Assembly (NCBI GenBank): GCA_016617855.1
Contig: JAECUM010001813.1
Span: 62,001-126,000, forward strand
Length of the DNA stretch: 64,000 nt
Direction of reading: 5' to 3'
Source of the DNA: Megalonaias nervosa
Taxonomy: Eukaryota > Mollusca > Bivalvia > Unionida > Unionidae
Shown here: piece by piece, positions 11,647-21,976 of the stretch
Position numbering within the stretch: position 1 is the first letter of the stretch
Layout of the letters: each line of letters begins with the position of its first letter
Notes under the pieces: generated by a model
Told to the model about the DNA's origin: nothing
What the model saw: only the letters and a program-made list of their open reading frames with translations
Databases searched by the model: none
Made by a program: the position numbers and the translations under genes

Positions 11647-12264
11647 TCACAACTGAGAATCATGTAAATTTATCGTGATGAATCCATGAGGAATTGCTTG
11701 TGCTTTTGAGAAGAAGTTTCTTAATTTAATCATATCCATATCTCCTGAACACCAAGTCTGGTGGATGTTTATTAGTGTGTGGGCATCAATACCATTAAAG
11801 ACAACCAGAAGATTGCAGTTATCGCTGATCACTTTAGGTATTTGTATATATCATGAGTAACATATATAATATCGGTGTTTATGTCTCTACCTCTGGAAAA
11901 TATCTGAGCTGGATTTGATTGTTTGTCTAGCATCACATCATTGTATACTACGAGATTATTAATAAATTCATTGAGACCCACAGATGGAGCATCATTGATG
12001 TCAGTGATAAATCAATAATATCATTACCGTCCTCGTCCAACAATTTTGCATTTTCATTAAAATCTTTAAGCACATCATAGCATCGCTGATCATCTACAGA
12101 TGGTGCCACTAAATACAACTTATCCCACTTGAGCCATCTCATTATCAGGTTAAGTTACCAGACCCAGATGGACCTACGATAATTGCTCTGATAGAATTTG
12201 GTAGTGCTGGATGATGCTTGATTGGCTCTTGCTTTTGTGTCACTGAGAAATCAATGACATTCAT
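11647..12264 (-). pseudogene. Polinton packaging ATPase (A32/FtsK-HerA type), broken
   Basis: The product would be the virion genome-packaging ATPase. The minus-strand start ATG is at 12264. A Walker A-like GPSGSG at about residue 30 is followed by N rather than K, and the frame stops at 12145. Further family-like segments follow in other frames: LYLVAPS (11948-12142), a Walker B-like region VMLDKQ with FSRGRDINTD downstream (about 11845-11945), and the C-terminal CNLLVVFNGID segment (11647-11832). Loss of the P-loop lysine plus frame breaks means no active enzyme. The Polinton 2 homologue at 45.1-45.8 kb keeps GTAGSGKT. Confidence 0.75.
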
Positions 12265-12377
12265 GTTGTAGAAAAATAATAAACAATATGAATTTATATG
12301 GTGTTCGATGCATAGCACCTACCCCCACCAGTGGATTAAAAACAATAATGACAAGGAATAAAAGCACGCACTTACAG

Positions 12378-12540
12378 GCAAGTGTGTGAAATGTGGTACA
12401 AGCAAATACAGATTTATCTCTCATGAAACAGGCGGAGATATTGCTGCTTCACTGGGAAAATTACCAGGGACTTCATGGGCTAAGTATCCTGGTGAGAAGC
12501 CTCTTCCTGGAAAATTGGTTAGCACGACAGGCAATATGGC
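12378..12540 (+). pseudogene. Remnant of N-terminal part of a PLA2-like protein
   Basis: A plus-strand frame beginning CVKCGTSKYRFISHETGG and continuing to YPGEKPLPGKL precedes the integrase. In Polinton 2 the equivalent position (45.8-46.2 kb) has a longer phospholipase A2-like stretch. Here the sequence passes almost directly from the PGEKPLPG piece into integrase coding, so most of the domain seems deleted. The role is inferred from the paralogue only. Confidence 0.4.
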
Positions 12541-13330
12541 AAATTTATCTACCACCACCTAAAAAGATTCAGTGCGCACATTTTGATGTCAACACTCCCA
12601 ATGAAGTTCATCAGGCAGATATTTTGTTTTTGCCACATGATACTATTAAAACTGGTAGACATCAATCATGCAGATACAAATACGTTTTGACTGTTGTTGA
12701 CGTTGCAAGTAGATGTAAAGAAGCAGAACCACTACCAACAAAGACAGAAACTGAAGTTGCATCTGCGTTTTAATGAGTTTATCAACGTGGTGGTCTGCGA
12801 TGACCACAGTTGCTACAGGTTGATCCTGGCAAAGAATTTCTTGGTGCAGTAACATCTCTGATGAAACAACATAATGTCAAAATCAGACGAGGGCACACAA
12901 CAATTTGTCGCAATCAGGCAATTGTTGAGCGATTTAATCGAACACTTGCTGAGCAATTGTTTGGATATCAGTATGTGCAGGAAATATCCTTGAACAAAGT
13001 TCAGGCGGATAAGAGATCTCGTGAATGGGTTGCAAGACTACCAAGTGTGATAGCTGTGTTAAATAATGAAATTACTCATGGAATTTCTATGAAACCCATC
13101 AATGCGATCACAATAAAACACATACCAGTACAACGACGTGACTCTTTCTCAAAATAGCCACTACTATGTAATGTGACTGTCAGATAGTTATATGAACCTG
13201 GTGAACTTGAAGGTGGTAAAAAAGGAGGAATTTATCCTATTTAGAGTGTGACCACACATAAAATTTCCAGCACAGCCTATGATAACCCTCCGTAGCCGAG
13301 ATTTTCTTGTGACTCATGACACTGCTGGAT
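12393..13330 (+). pseudogene. Polinton integrase (DDE, retrovirus-like), broken
   Basis: This integrase would insert the linear element into the host chromosome. Visible parts in order: the first catalytic block (PNEVHQADILFLPHD), VVDVASRCKEAEPL, and then an in-frame stop at 12772 in the segment between the conserved blocks. Next comes LLQVDPGKEFLG from about 12810, QAIVERFNRTLAEQLF with the glutamate, and AVLNNEITHGI. A degenerate C-terminal YEPGELEGG segment follows near 13190. The D, D and E of the core are all visible, but in different ORFs (12393-12773 and 12810-13157). The homologue is at 46.2-47.1 kb. Confidence 0.85.
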
Positions 13331-13333
13331 AAA

Positions 13334-14280
13334 CTAAATTTGACCATCGACCCGATCATCGACAATCCAGATATTTGTATCAGAAATAGTTAATCCTTGT
13401 GATGAATGAATCATTATAGCATATCCTAGAGTCCATGGAGATTTATCCATCATTAATGTGCTGTCAACAGCACTCACAGGAACAACAACAATATCATTTA
13501 ATACAAGTTTTTGTTTCTCATTAATTCCAGGAATCTCAACATCAGTATTTTGTTTATGTGTATCTTCTGGTCGATAATACAATGGAACAGGTAAATCTGA
13601 AAACTTTTGTTTATGTAACAGAAATAATTGCTGTTGAAGTGTATCATGAACTATCTTTCTGCTTGCAACTGTCAAATCAGTTGGTCTCCACATATTCCAA
13701 GAATCATTCATAGGAGTTTCTGGAATTACTTCACGCATTATTTCACATTGAATTTTATCTGGTTGTAGTCTGATTAACTTTTTAAACTCTTTCAGTGTTT
13801 AATCAAGCGCCCGGTGATCATCAAGTATTTCCTCATAATAATCTACAAAAGTTTTTAGCCATTCATGTGGAAATGATCCAACAAAAGGTGGTGGTTGACT
13901 ATGATCACCACACATGATAACAGCAGTATTTTGAGTCAATAATCAATCAAGAAACATTTTTAATACCTCCAAGGATACTGTGCATATTTCATCTGAAATA
14001 ATGATCTTAGGGATATATTTCTCACCTATTCATTCAGGTATCCACGCATCCCCCTTCCATCAAAAGAAATTGTGATAAGTTTGAGACTTAACCCCTCTTT
14101 CTTTCATTTCTCTGGCAAGCTGGTGAGTTGGAGTTGGTACAGTTATGTCAAGATTCTGAAATGATTCAATTGCATGTATTGTTTTACCAGAACTGCCACA
14201 CCCATTGAGATAAATGGTTTTATGTCAGGCCACAGAATCATATACATATGGAGCTGATGAAAGTTTTGACATCTCTTTAT
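13334..14280 (-). pseudogene. SF1 (Pif1/RecD-like) helicase domain, C-terminal part of replication protein
   Basis: Minus-strand motifs in order: motif I GCGSSGKT (14181-14203), motif II IIISDEI (about 13990-14015), motif III MCGDHSQPPPF (about 13880-13925), and near the C-terminus YAIMIHSSQGLTI (about 13375-13420). This is the SF1B helicase set. The last 134 codons (13334-13738) are open; upstream parts are interrupted by stops. The domain follows the polymerase-like palm (14.3-15.8 kb) in the same direction, suggesting one fused polymerase-helicase gene. A helicase would unwind DNA during copying of the element. I infer the fusion from spacing and orientation only. Confidence 0.75.
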
Positions 14281-14284
14281 TTTT

Positions 14285-15900
14285 TTAATATGTTTCCTCA
14301 GACCCGTATTCAGCAGATTCAGAATAACTATATATCTTTTGATTTTTAACTCTCCACTTGCCCCATGGAATGTTATAAATTCCTATATTACAATCATCTA
14401 ACAAACTTATATTTTCTTCTTTGATATAAAGTGAATCTGTTGCAAATTTAACTGCAATATCAGGAAATCTATTTATCATCGATAATAAATTTACTGAAAC
14501 ATATGCGAGCATCGAAGATCTTAAATGAGTAAACTGCGGTAAATCTCCATCGATGTTGATTACAATTGTTCCTAGTTTTGTTCCATCTGATAAGTAAGCA
14601 TTATTCCGACTTATAAATATATTTTTCTCCGTTGTATCAGCAGTTATATAATTGAGCTCAGCATCGTCGATTATTAATCTTGCACAATGCCATTTATAAT
14701 CATATGATGTTCCTTATGTAAATTTTCCAATTATTTTTCTGCCTAAATCCTTTACTATTGCAACCTCGCTTAAATCTTCATTATCAGGATTTGGTAACCA
14801 AACTGTTCTTTGTGCACAATAGGATATTATTGCTTCACTTATGGTTAACGATATTAAAACACCCACATCAAGCATATATTTGAACAAAACAATGGGAGCC
14901 CAACCACGTTTATTAAAATGATATCCAAACCAAGCACCAGCAACCGGATGAAGGCATTCTGGCAATGCAAACTCAAATGATTCAATACACGTCAATCCAG
15001 TTAAATCAAAATCTGGCAAGGGTCCATTTATCAAAACCTGAGTCATTTCGTTTTAGGAGGTCCAAATCTTTTGAAATATTCAGAACAAGTTCCCATTCCA
15101 AGAAAACTTCCGGGATAACATGCAACCATATCAACTGAGATTACATCCTTATAATCATATTTAGTATTCCACAATCCGCTGTGTCTGTATTCAACAATTT
15201 TTTTGAATATCTTCGGAAATTTTAATTTCTTTTCCAGCTCAGCAACGTCTCTGATCATAGTACCATTTTCTCTAACATGCTCGTCGCACTCATTTATTTT
15301 TTTTACGTTGTAAATCCGTTAAACCATTTCCATGTATTGTGTTTGTGAAATGTTCTATAACTCTTTCGGCAATACAATTCACCATCAAAAGTTTCATTGG
15401 GCAGAGATCATCAATGCTAGGTTTATCATTCAGCAAATATAGTACATAAACAACTGCCATCACAGGATATGCTCATTCATAATATGGTTTGTCGATACCA
15501 GTCAGTATTCCTGGTTTGGAATTTTTACTTAACATTACAACATGTCCAGCATGATGTGATTCCCAAACAGGGTCATGTTTGTCATGAATAATCCAGGTGT
15601 CTACTGCAACAATAAATTTTATTCTAAAAAGGCATCTTTGTTCAACATCGCAATAATTAATGATTGTCCTTGCTTGTTGGTCATTCATTTTAACATCAAC
15701 GTCTTGCCTAATTCTGAATGTTGACCACACATGAACCGCACCATCATTGCTAAACTCTTTCTTGGCTTCATGGATACGATTGATTAAAGTCTGATTGATC
15801 GAATCAGGATAACATTAACCAGAGCTTGCCTTGGCAAGTCAGGGGTTATTCTGTCAAGATCAAATCTAGCTTTAGAGGGTTTAATCTTGTAAATTCCTCC
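14285..15900 (-). pseudogene. Divergent family-B DNA polymerase palm region, N-terminal to the helicase
   Basis: Minus-strand reading. A motif A-like VDMVACYPGSFLGMG (about 15095-15140) corresponds to the D..S.YPS motif of family-B polymerases. HLRSSMLAYVSVNLLSMINR (about 14465-14525) sits where motif B lies, and KFATDSLYI (about 14420-14448) fits motif C. The segments are in ORFs 15473-15730, 15043-15258, 14714-15046 and 14285-14512, separated by frame breaks. The sequence is clearly unlike the canonical Polinton pPolB in the other element (47.5-55.3 kb). Assignment to PolB rests on motif spacing; another nucleotidyltransferase fold is possible. Confidence 0.6.
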
Positions 15901-15954
15901 ATGTTATAATTAAGGCAAATATATATTTAAATTAAACTTCAAAACAATTATATA

Positions 15955-16164
15955 ATGATTCAAGCAAAGAATAGTTGTAAGTGGTTGATGATTGGATCTG
16001 TAATTCCTTGTAATCGGGCTTGTGTAAATGAATTCTGTGGATACCACATGCAGAGTGTGCAACGAGGAAGTCTAGAACCAAAGCCATGTTTAAAGTGTAA
16101 TGTTGGAGTCAGGGGTAAAATGCAGTTGTGCATAGAATGCTCGGTAAAAAATACAGAGCTTTGA
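15955..16164 (+). CDS. Small Cys-rich (putative zinc-binding) protein
   Basis: This is an intact 69-codon ORF starting ATG ATT CAA. It has nine cysteines, in order CKW, IPCNRACVNEFCGYH, KPCLKCNVGV and LCIEC, arranged as likely metal-binding pairs. It is divergently placed from the polymerase-helicase gene and followed by the HNH gene on the same strand. No family name is recognised. The pattern suggests a structural zinc module, possibly regulatory or DNA-binding. Confidence 0.5.
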   Translation: MIQAKNSCKWLMIGSVIPCNRACVNEFCGYHMQSVQRGSLEPKPCLKCNVGVRGKMQLCIECSVKNTEL

Positions 16165-16410
16165 AATGGTATTATGATAAAAAATGATGGTAATGAATCT
16201 CTGATAAAAAAGCGCTGAAGATTATCTTACTAAGATTTTCACGCTAACATATTTTTTCTAGTAATAAAATAATAATTTAGACAATATTTATTGTATAAAT
16301 GAAGCAAGGAAATAACACTGATGAATTTGTAACACATCCTATCATAAAAAAATTATGAGGCATTGCATGCTGGTGTGATTAGGAACTGTTGACTAAAAAG
16401 CCAGTCGGTT

Positions 16411-16875
16411 TTGTCAATAATGCTGGTTATCTCATATTCTGTGCTGGGGGGTGGGGGAATATATCTCTGTCACAAATTTGTATATGAATGTTTTCACGGA
16501 TTGATCATGGACGGACCTGTGATTGATCATATTAATGGCCAAAAACTCAATAATTTTTTTAATAATTTGCAGGCTATTACACAGAGTCAGAATTGTAAAC
16601 TTGGAGGTACCAGTAAATGTAACAAATCTTCAAGAGCAGTTATATCTGTAATTACAGAGACATGGGAAGAAATAGAATTTCAATTGATATGTGCAGCTGC
16701 CAAATATTTCTGCATTTTCCAAGCTTTGGTACAGTGTGTCTCAGATAATATAACCAGATCAGCATTTTCAAAGAAATACAAACAAAGCATAATATTGAAG
16801 TATCTAGCGGCAGATGCCACCACTCCTGAATTTTATGATGAAGTAGAACAGAAAAATACTCTTGAGTTTTGCTAA
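16411..16875 (+). CDS. HNH endonuclease with NUMOD-like DNA-binding tail
   Basis: The 154-codon ORF opens at a non-ATG codon, so the true start is unclear; upstream sequence to 16380 may belong. HKFVYECFHGL is followed by VIDHINGQKLNNFFNNLQ, the HNH_3 core with conserved His and Asn residues. After it, SSRAVISVITETWEEIEFQ and the following helix resemble a NUMOD-type specificity domain. Such enzymes cut DNA site-specifically and are typical of homing elements in phages and large DNA viruses. Here it lies inside a Polinton, next to the Cys-rich gene. An internal GGGG segment near the N-terminus suggests decay at the 5' end. Confidence 0.7.
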   Translation: MSIMLVISYSVLGGGGIYLCHKFVYECFHGLIMDGPVIDHINGQKLNNFFNNLQAITQSQNCKLGGTSKCNKSSRAVISVITETWEEIEFQLICAAAKYFCIFQALVQCVSDNITRSAFSKKYKQSIILKYLAADATTPEFYDEVEQKNTLEFC

Positions 16876-17495
16876 GAGAAACACTCTTAAAATTCAATGA
16901 AGGGAAATAACTCTGTCAAGTAAAGCTTTCCTCCAGTGGAGAGATTAAAGAGTAACCTTGATTGGGTTTTATAACGACTTATGCTTATAAATAGAATCAT
17001 ATTTTTTGGTTGGTTTTTTGTTTGTTTTTCAAACAATATTATTCCTTGTTTTTCTGACCTTGTCAGGTTCCTTGCCCCTTCTTGACTCTGTCAGGGATAA
17101 TAGTTAAGAAAAAAGAAAAAAAAAAAAACAGACAAGCCATGCCCCCTGGATGTAATCCAGATGAGTTATTTTTGGATTTCCAGATATTGGTCACCTTATA
17201 TAGTTTCTGAAACACATAATTGCAAGAAGAATCCGCAGGTGAGCGGTTAGTGTTGTGAAGTTTCATACTCGTCGTCTGGCATTCCAGTCCTCTGACTGAC
17301 AAATTTGTCGACAACTTGGTGGGTGCTATTTTGCACTCCCTGGGTTTTGATTTTGGTTGGGAGGTGTGCACAAAATTTAAAATTTTGTTATGTAAATATT
17401 ACTTGGTATGTCCATGAGGTGGAAAACAGGAGTCCCAAAAATAGACAGTAAGAGTAAACCAGACAGTGGCTGTTAACCCATGAAGCAGTAGCTCT

Positions 17496-17498
<3 letters not shown>

Positions 17499-17562
<64 letters not shown>
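17499..17562. repeat. (AT)n microsatellite
   Basis: About 32 AT units. They create spurious Tyr-Ile repeat ORFs on the minus strand. Confidence 0.95.
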
Positions 17563-17566
<4 letters not shown>

Positions 17567-17589
17567 ACGATAGTTTTCTCCCACTCTGG

Positions 17590-17880
17590 TTCATGTTTAG
17601 CTCAATGGAAAATTACTGGCAATGGTTATTGTCCATGTTTAGCTCAATCGAAAATTACTATCACGTTTATACTGCATAATTTTCTCACACTCTGGTCCAT
17701 TCTTTATTCAATGGAAAATTACTGGCAATGATTACTGTCCATGTTGACCTCAATGGAAAATTACTGGCGCTGGTTACTGTCCATTATTTAGCTCACTGGA
17801 AAATTACTATCACGTGTATACAGGGTGATTTTCTACCACTCTGGTCCAATCTGAGTTCAGTGGAAAATTACTGGGCAGTA
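17590..17880 (+). repeat. Complex tandem repeat around aatggaaaattactgg
   Basis: Five to six diverged units each contain tggaaaattactggca and tccatgtttagctca variants, some with an added block (actatcacgtttata, cactctggtccat). Unit length is about 42-62 bp. Units alternate in two forms, so this is a higher-order tandem repeat. It lies in the non-coding spacer between the HNH gene and the virion module. Confidence 0.75.
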
Positions 17881-18003
17881 CACTGCATGATTATCAGTAC
17901 ACGGGCTCTTGAAATTGTGTACAACAGGCAGTCTCTATTGTATATGTAGTCTGTTAAGGCAATTGGCAGCACTGTAAGTGAGAAGTAGCCACACACTTAT
18001 ATA

Positions 18004-18108
18004 ATGAATTCCGAAAATATTAATGCAGTTATTTCTGCGATCAAAAAATTACATGACAATGATATAGAACTTTCAGATCAACTTGATCCTGAAAAAAATC
18101 ACAAATGA
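18004..18108 (+). CDS. Short ORF, unknown
   Basis: 34 codons from ATG AAT TCC to TGA at 18106-18108, starting MNSENINAVISAIKKLHDND. It is helical and charged. The next 250 bases (to about 18355) also show protein-like stretches in shifted frames, for example IEKVRVIMRIRNKQDYEFMY, so this is probably the start of a broken gene of perhaps 110 residues. It was too short for simple ORF calling. Function unknown. Confidence 0.35.
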   Translation: MNSENINAVISAIKKLHDNDIELSDQLDPEKNHK

Positions 18109-18477
18109 TTTTGAAATAATACAATAATGAAAATCTGAAGGAAGATACACACTAGCAGCCAATACAGGTTTATTAAATTACCCAGCAGGCAATGAAACAA
18201 TCGCTAGTTTATGTCGATGATGATATAAACATCCGGCAATTTATTTTGCTCACACAGGCGATTGAGAAAGTTAGAGTTATCATGCGAATACGAAACAAAC
18301 AAGATTATGAGTTCATGTATAAGACAGTTGAAAAAATTTATGTACAATTGTAAACCCCCTGATTATGTCAAGGGGGATTGTGAAAATGAAAGTTATGAAG
18401 GTGAAAGTTGTAACATATTGTAAACAAGTGCATGTTTTGACTATTGCCCCCCCCCCCCCGAATTATCAGGGTTCCAG

Positions 18478-19245
18478 TCTAATCCTGATTATAATATTTA
18501 TTTTTATTCTGATTCAGAATCAGATTTAGTTTATTCTGAATCAGATTCTGACTACAATATTTATTTTTATTCTGATTCTAATATTTATTTTTATTCTGAT
18601 TAAGATTCTTATTATAATATTTATTTTTATTCTGATCATAATATTTATTTTTATTTTGATTATAATATTTATTCAGAATCAGATTATAATGTTTCTTCAG
18701 ATTATAAGATTTATTCTGATTACAATATTTATTTTTATTTTGATAATAATATTTGTTCTCATTATAATATTTATTCTCATTATAATATTTATTTTTATTC
18801 TGATTATATAATTTTTTTATTCTGATTATAATATTTGTTCAGATTATAATATTTATTCAGAATCAGAATCAGATTATAATATTTATTCAGATTATAATAT
18901 TTATTCTGATTATAATATTTATTTTTATTCTGATTCTGATTATAATATTTATTTTGATTCGGATTATAATATATAGTCAGTCTCAGATTATAATGTTTAT
19001 TCAGATTATAATATTTATTCAGATTATAATATTTATTCTTATTCTAATTATAATATTATTCTGATTATAATATTTATTCTGAGTATAATATTTATTTTTA
19101 TTCTGCTTATAATATTTGTTCAGAATCAGAATCAGATTAAAATATTTATTCAGATTATAATATTTATTCTGATTATAATATTTATTTTTATTATGATTCT
19201 GATTCTGATTATAATATTTATTTTGATTCTGATCATAATATTTAT
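18478..19245 (+). repeat. Minisatellite block 1, gattataatatttat units
   Basis: A large degenerate array built of gattataatatttat with variable inserts of gattctgattc or tattttta. Read on the plus strand it encodes Ser-Asp-Tyr-Asn-Ile-Tyr-like repeats, broken by stops and frame changes. Units are mostly 15-27 bp. Confidence 0.9.
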
Positions 19246-19477
19246 TTTACATTAATCGAGAAATTTTTACTATATTGATTACATCATCGAGAATCTTACT
19301 ACAAAGTTTGTTTAGACAATAGTAACACACTATCAATTTGTTGAGCATGGTTTAGTTTTTCGGTCTCGGCAATTATTCCATCCATTATATTCATTTGTAT
19401 GATTTAATTTGAGAAAATTAAAACAATAGTTATTCCAATAAAAAGTAGCTACAGCGACAATACCAAGTTCTGTTCAT

Positions 19478-19606
19478 TTACTTGTCATCATAGTAACTTT
19501 CTGGATCTGGTGGAGGTCCAACATCTTTTTTGGCCATATCTTTTATTTGTTCTGGAGCTGCTTTTCAGAGTTCACTTAATGTTAAATCAGTTAATCTATC
19601 CGCGGA
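19478..19606 (-). pseudogene. C-terminal coding remnant, unknown Polinton protein
   Basis: Minus-strand reading ends KKDVGPPPDPESYYDDK and stops at 19478-19480. One in-frame TGA lies about 25 codons upstream. It is likely the last gene of the minus-strand virion module, cut off from its 5' part by the minisatellite at 19606-19975. Confidence 0.4.
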
Positions 19607-19975
19607 TATAAATTCTGATTCTGATTCAGATTATAATATTTATTTTTATTCCGATTCTGATTCAGATTATAATATTTATTGGAATTTTGATTCTGATTCA
19701 GATTATAATATTTATTGTGATTCTGATTCTAATTCAGATTATAATATTTAATTTTATTTTGATTCTGATTCAGATTATAATATTTATTTTGATTCTGATT
19801 CTGATTATAATATTTATCGTAATTCTAATTCTGATTATAATATTTTTAAATTCTGATTCAGATTATAATATTGATTGTGATTGTGATTCTGATTATAATA
19901 TTTATTTTGATTCTGATTCTGATTATAATATTTATTTTGATTCTGATTTTGATTATAATATTTATTGTGATTTTA
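19606..19975 (+). repeat. Minisatellite block 2, SDSDYNIY-coding
   Basis: Cleaner array of the same motif as block 1. On the plus strand it is open for long stretches (19530-19751, then 19687-20076 in another frame) and encodes repeated SDSDYNIY with one-residue variations such as YFDSDSDYNIY. The open frame across many units suggests recent expansion of a 21-bp (7-codon) or 24-bp unit rather than selection, but selection cannot be excluded. Confidence 0.9.
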
Positions 19976-20123
19976 GGAGACTTCACAAAAATCAGTCAGA
20001 TCATGATCTCGACATTGAAGATCTACGATATCTGCATTTTACAAACGCTACAAACACACATACAAACTTACTGTGAGTGATTCATTTCTTAAATCAAGTT
20101 TGATATCCATTTTGGTCAGTAAG

Positions 20124-20979
20124 TCAGAAGTGCATCTGTGATAATAGCAGATTATGATATCTCAGATAAACCAGATTAATGGATACTGACACAATTAAAA
20201 GTCCAGGCGGAACTTCAGGAGTGAGTGAATATAAGATATATCCTTGCTGTGCCTGTCTAGATTTTTCAAGATCTACTTGATAACTGCCATCGATTGCATC
20301 ACACACCAGATTGACTGTGATAGTTGGTGTGATATTGACAATACCTGGTGATATATGACGACCACCACAGTCTGGATCATTGTTATGTTTGAGAATACCT
20401 GGAGGAGGGAATATTTTTCTCCATGATTGTAACATCGCTGGAAAATATTCGTCAGTGATATCACTGACGGTTTTTGTTAACTCGTCGGTGTTAAATCTTG
20501 GTAATATGAATTTTGGTAATTCTGCTTCTGTGATCGCGTAGTGTCTGAGAAGCACCTGCTTAAATGTCATTGTCTTGTCCAGTGAAATATCGATAAATTC
20601 ATCACCAGTAGCAATCACTGTTTCAGTAATAACCCAGTTGATATATTTGAGGATGGATACAACTTGATTTAGATGTTGTATCATTTCAATGATTTGCTGC
20701 GCTAGATCGTCATTTGGATATTCTTGTATGTAACTTTGAAACAACTGACACAATTTTCTGCATACACACGTGTTCAGGCGTAATGGCGTCAATGAACCAA
20801 TTAATAAATTTTTTGTCGATGATTGGTTTTCGATCATCGTCATAATGATAGAAGTTTCTAAATGGCTTCAGAAGCTTTGTACCATCACTCGCAGTAAAAT
20901 ATTCTTCTTCAGGATCTGCTGGCGATCTGTCAAAATTCTTTTGGGTTCTTCTATCGATATCCATGGAAAATTTTGTCAA
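20124..20979 (-). pseudogene. Conserved Polinton protein A (unknown structural-type), one frameshift
   Basis: Two overlapping minus-strand ORFs, 20710-20979 (start MTKFSMDIDRR) and 20124-20843, are the two halves of one gene split by a frame change near 20770. The second half carries the stretch VNLVCDAIDGSYQVDLEKSR and GYILYSLTPEVPPG, also present in Polinton 2 at 42731-43060 (LPVTCDAISGSYESRSEMTG, GYILFGFSPMVEP). Conservation in both elements and position in the capsid block suggest a virion protein. No domain is recognised. Confidence 0.6.
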
Positions 20980-21079
20980 TATTTTGGAAGGTTTAAAAAT
21001 ATTTGTTTGTCTATGATATAATCAGATCATCGAGGCTCTGGTGGTGCTGAAGGTGTTGGTGATTGTACTTCCGGCCATC

Positions 21080-21430
21080 CTAACACAGTTCGGATCGATG
21101 ATTGATATATATCTCTGTGCTGTAGACAGGCGTTGATATTTCAATGGTGGCTGATAACGTTAGTTCATGAACCTTGATAGCAATTTTGGATTCTTTTCCT
21201 GTGATAGATTTAATCCTGCGTTGGAATTCACTATTGATCTGTTTGATTTGATAACTGCCTGTAGGAATACCAACAACTTGCCAGTCGGGGGTGCCATCAG
21301 ATTTATTTTTATATGCAAATACCAATGAATTGTTTGCTTGCAACCCACCGAATGATTTTGATCTAATATTTGGCCAGCTGTAATATACTCGCAATTGTGC
21401 TAACGCTATTTCTTTGGCTGAAATTGCCAT
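21080..21430 (-). CDS. Conserved Polinton protein B (YSWPNI family)
   Basis: Intact 116-codon ORF. After MAISAKEIALAQLRVYYSWP come NI, a NNSLVFAY stretch and the segment IPTGSYQIKQINSEFQRRI. The order Y.SWPNI then NN then a tryptophan or hydrophobic strand then IPxGSYxIxxIN is shared with Polinton 2 (43.1-43.4 kb) and with many Polinton ORFs of cnidarians and molluscs (recollection). It probably contributes to the capsid exterior (spike or fibre role inferred). It is one of the best preserved genes in the element. Confidence 0.6.
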   Translation of the reverse strand: MAISAKEIALAQLRVYYSWPNIRSKSFGGLQANNSLVFAYKNKSDGTPDWQVVGIPTGSYQIKQINSEFQRRIKSITGKESKIAIKVHELTLSATIEISTPVYSTEIYINHRSELC

Positions 21431-21579
21431 TGGAAAGCAGGTGTCAAACTTAGTCTTGGTTTAGCTTACTGATATCATCATGGTTGTTGGTGGTGTTGTA
21501 TTAGCAACGATTTGTTCTAGCAATTCTTGCGACATTATTATTTAAGTCCTGATTTTAAATGTCAGAGATGGTGGCGTCT

Positions 21580-21976
21580 TTAGACTTGACTGTCCTTGTC
21601 GGAGACGGTGGTGTCTGGATTTTCAGTTGCTTCGTGGTAAACCTTAATTATTTCTGTGAATTCCTGATCTGATATTGCTCCATCATTGAGCCCTGATGAT
21701 ATCAACGACGATAATTTGGCATGTGTGTGTGTTGCTGCTGATAGCAATGTTGTATATTCATGTAATTTATCAGCCGCACATGTAGATATCTTTTTTGTGA
21801 TGATATTAAGAATACCAGCAACACCGGTTATAACTGCAACACCAATTCCTATCACTGGTGCTATTATGTATATGGCTGATAATGATCCGATTATAGTTGA
21901 TGTTCCAGCGACTATGGTGGATGCGGAGTATACAATTATGTCAGTAACAGCAACATGTCTGCGGTATTTTTTTTAG
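21580..21976 (-). pseudogene. Conserved Polinton hydrophobic protein C
   Basis: Reading continues upstream of the ATG at 21855 to about 21976 before a frame break. A hydrophobic core IAPVIGIGVAVITGVAGI is followed by basic residues and a helical tail (LSSLISSGLNDGAISDQEF). Polinton 2 has a homologous hydrophobic and helical region at 40603-40906. This looks like a membrane-active or coat-associated helix bundle. Function unknown. Confidence 0.5.

Noticed and set aside
17388..17594. Long Tyr-Ile repeat ORFs
   Set aside because: Produced by the (AT)n microsatellite; present in several frames.
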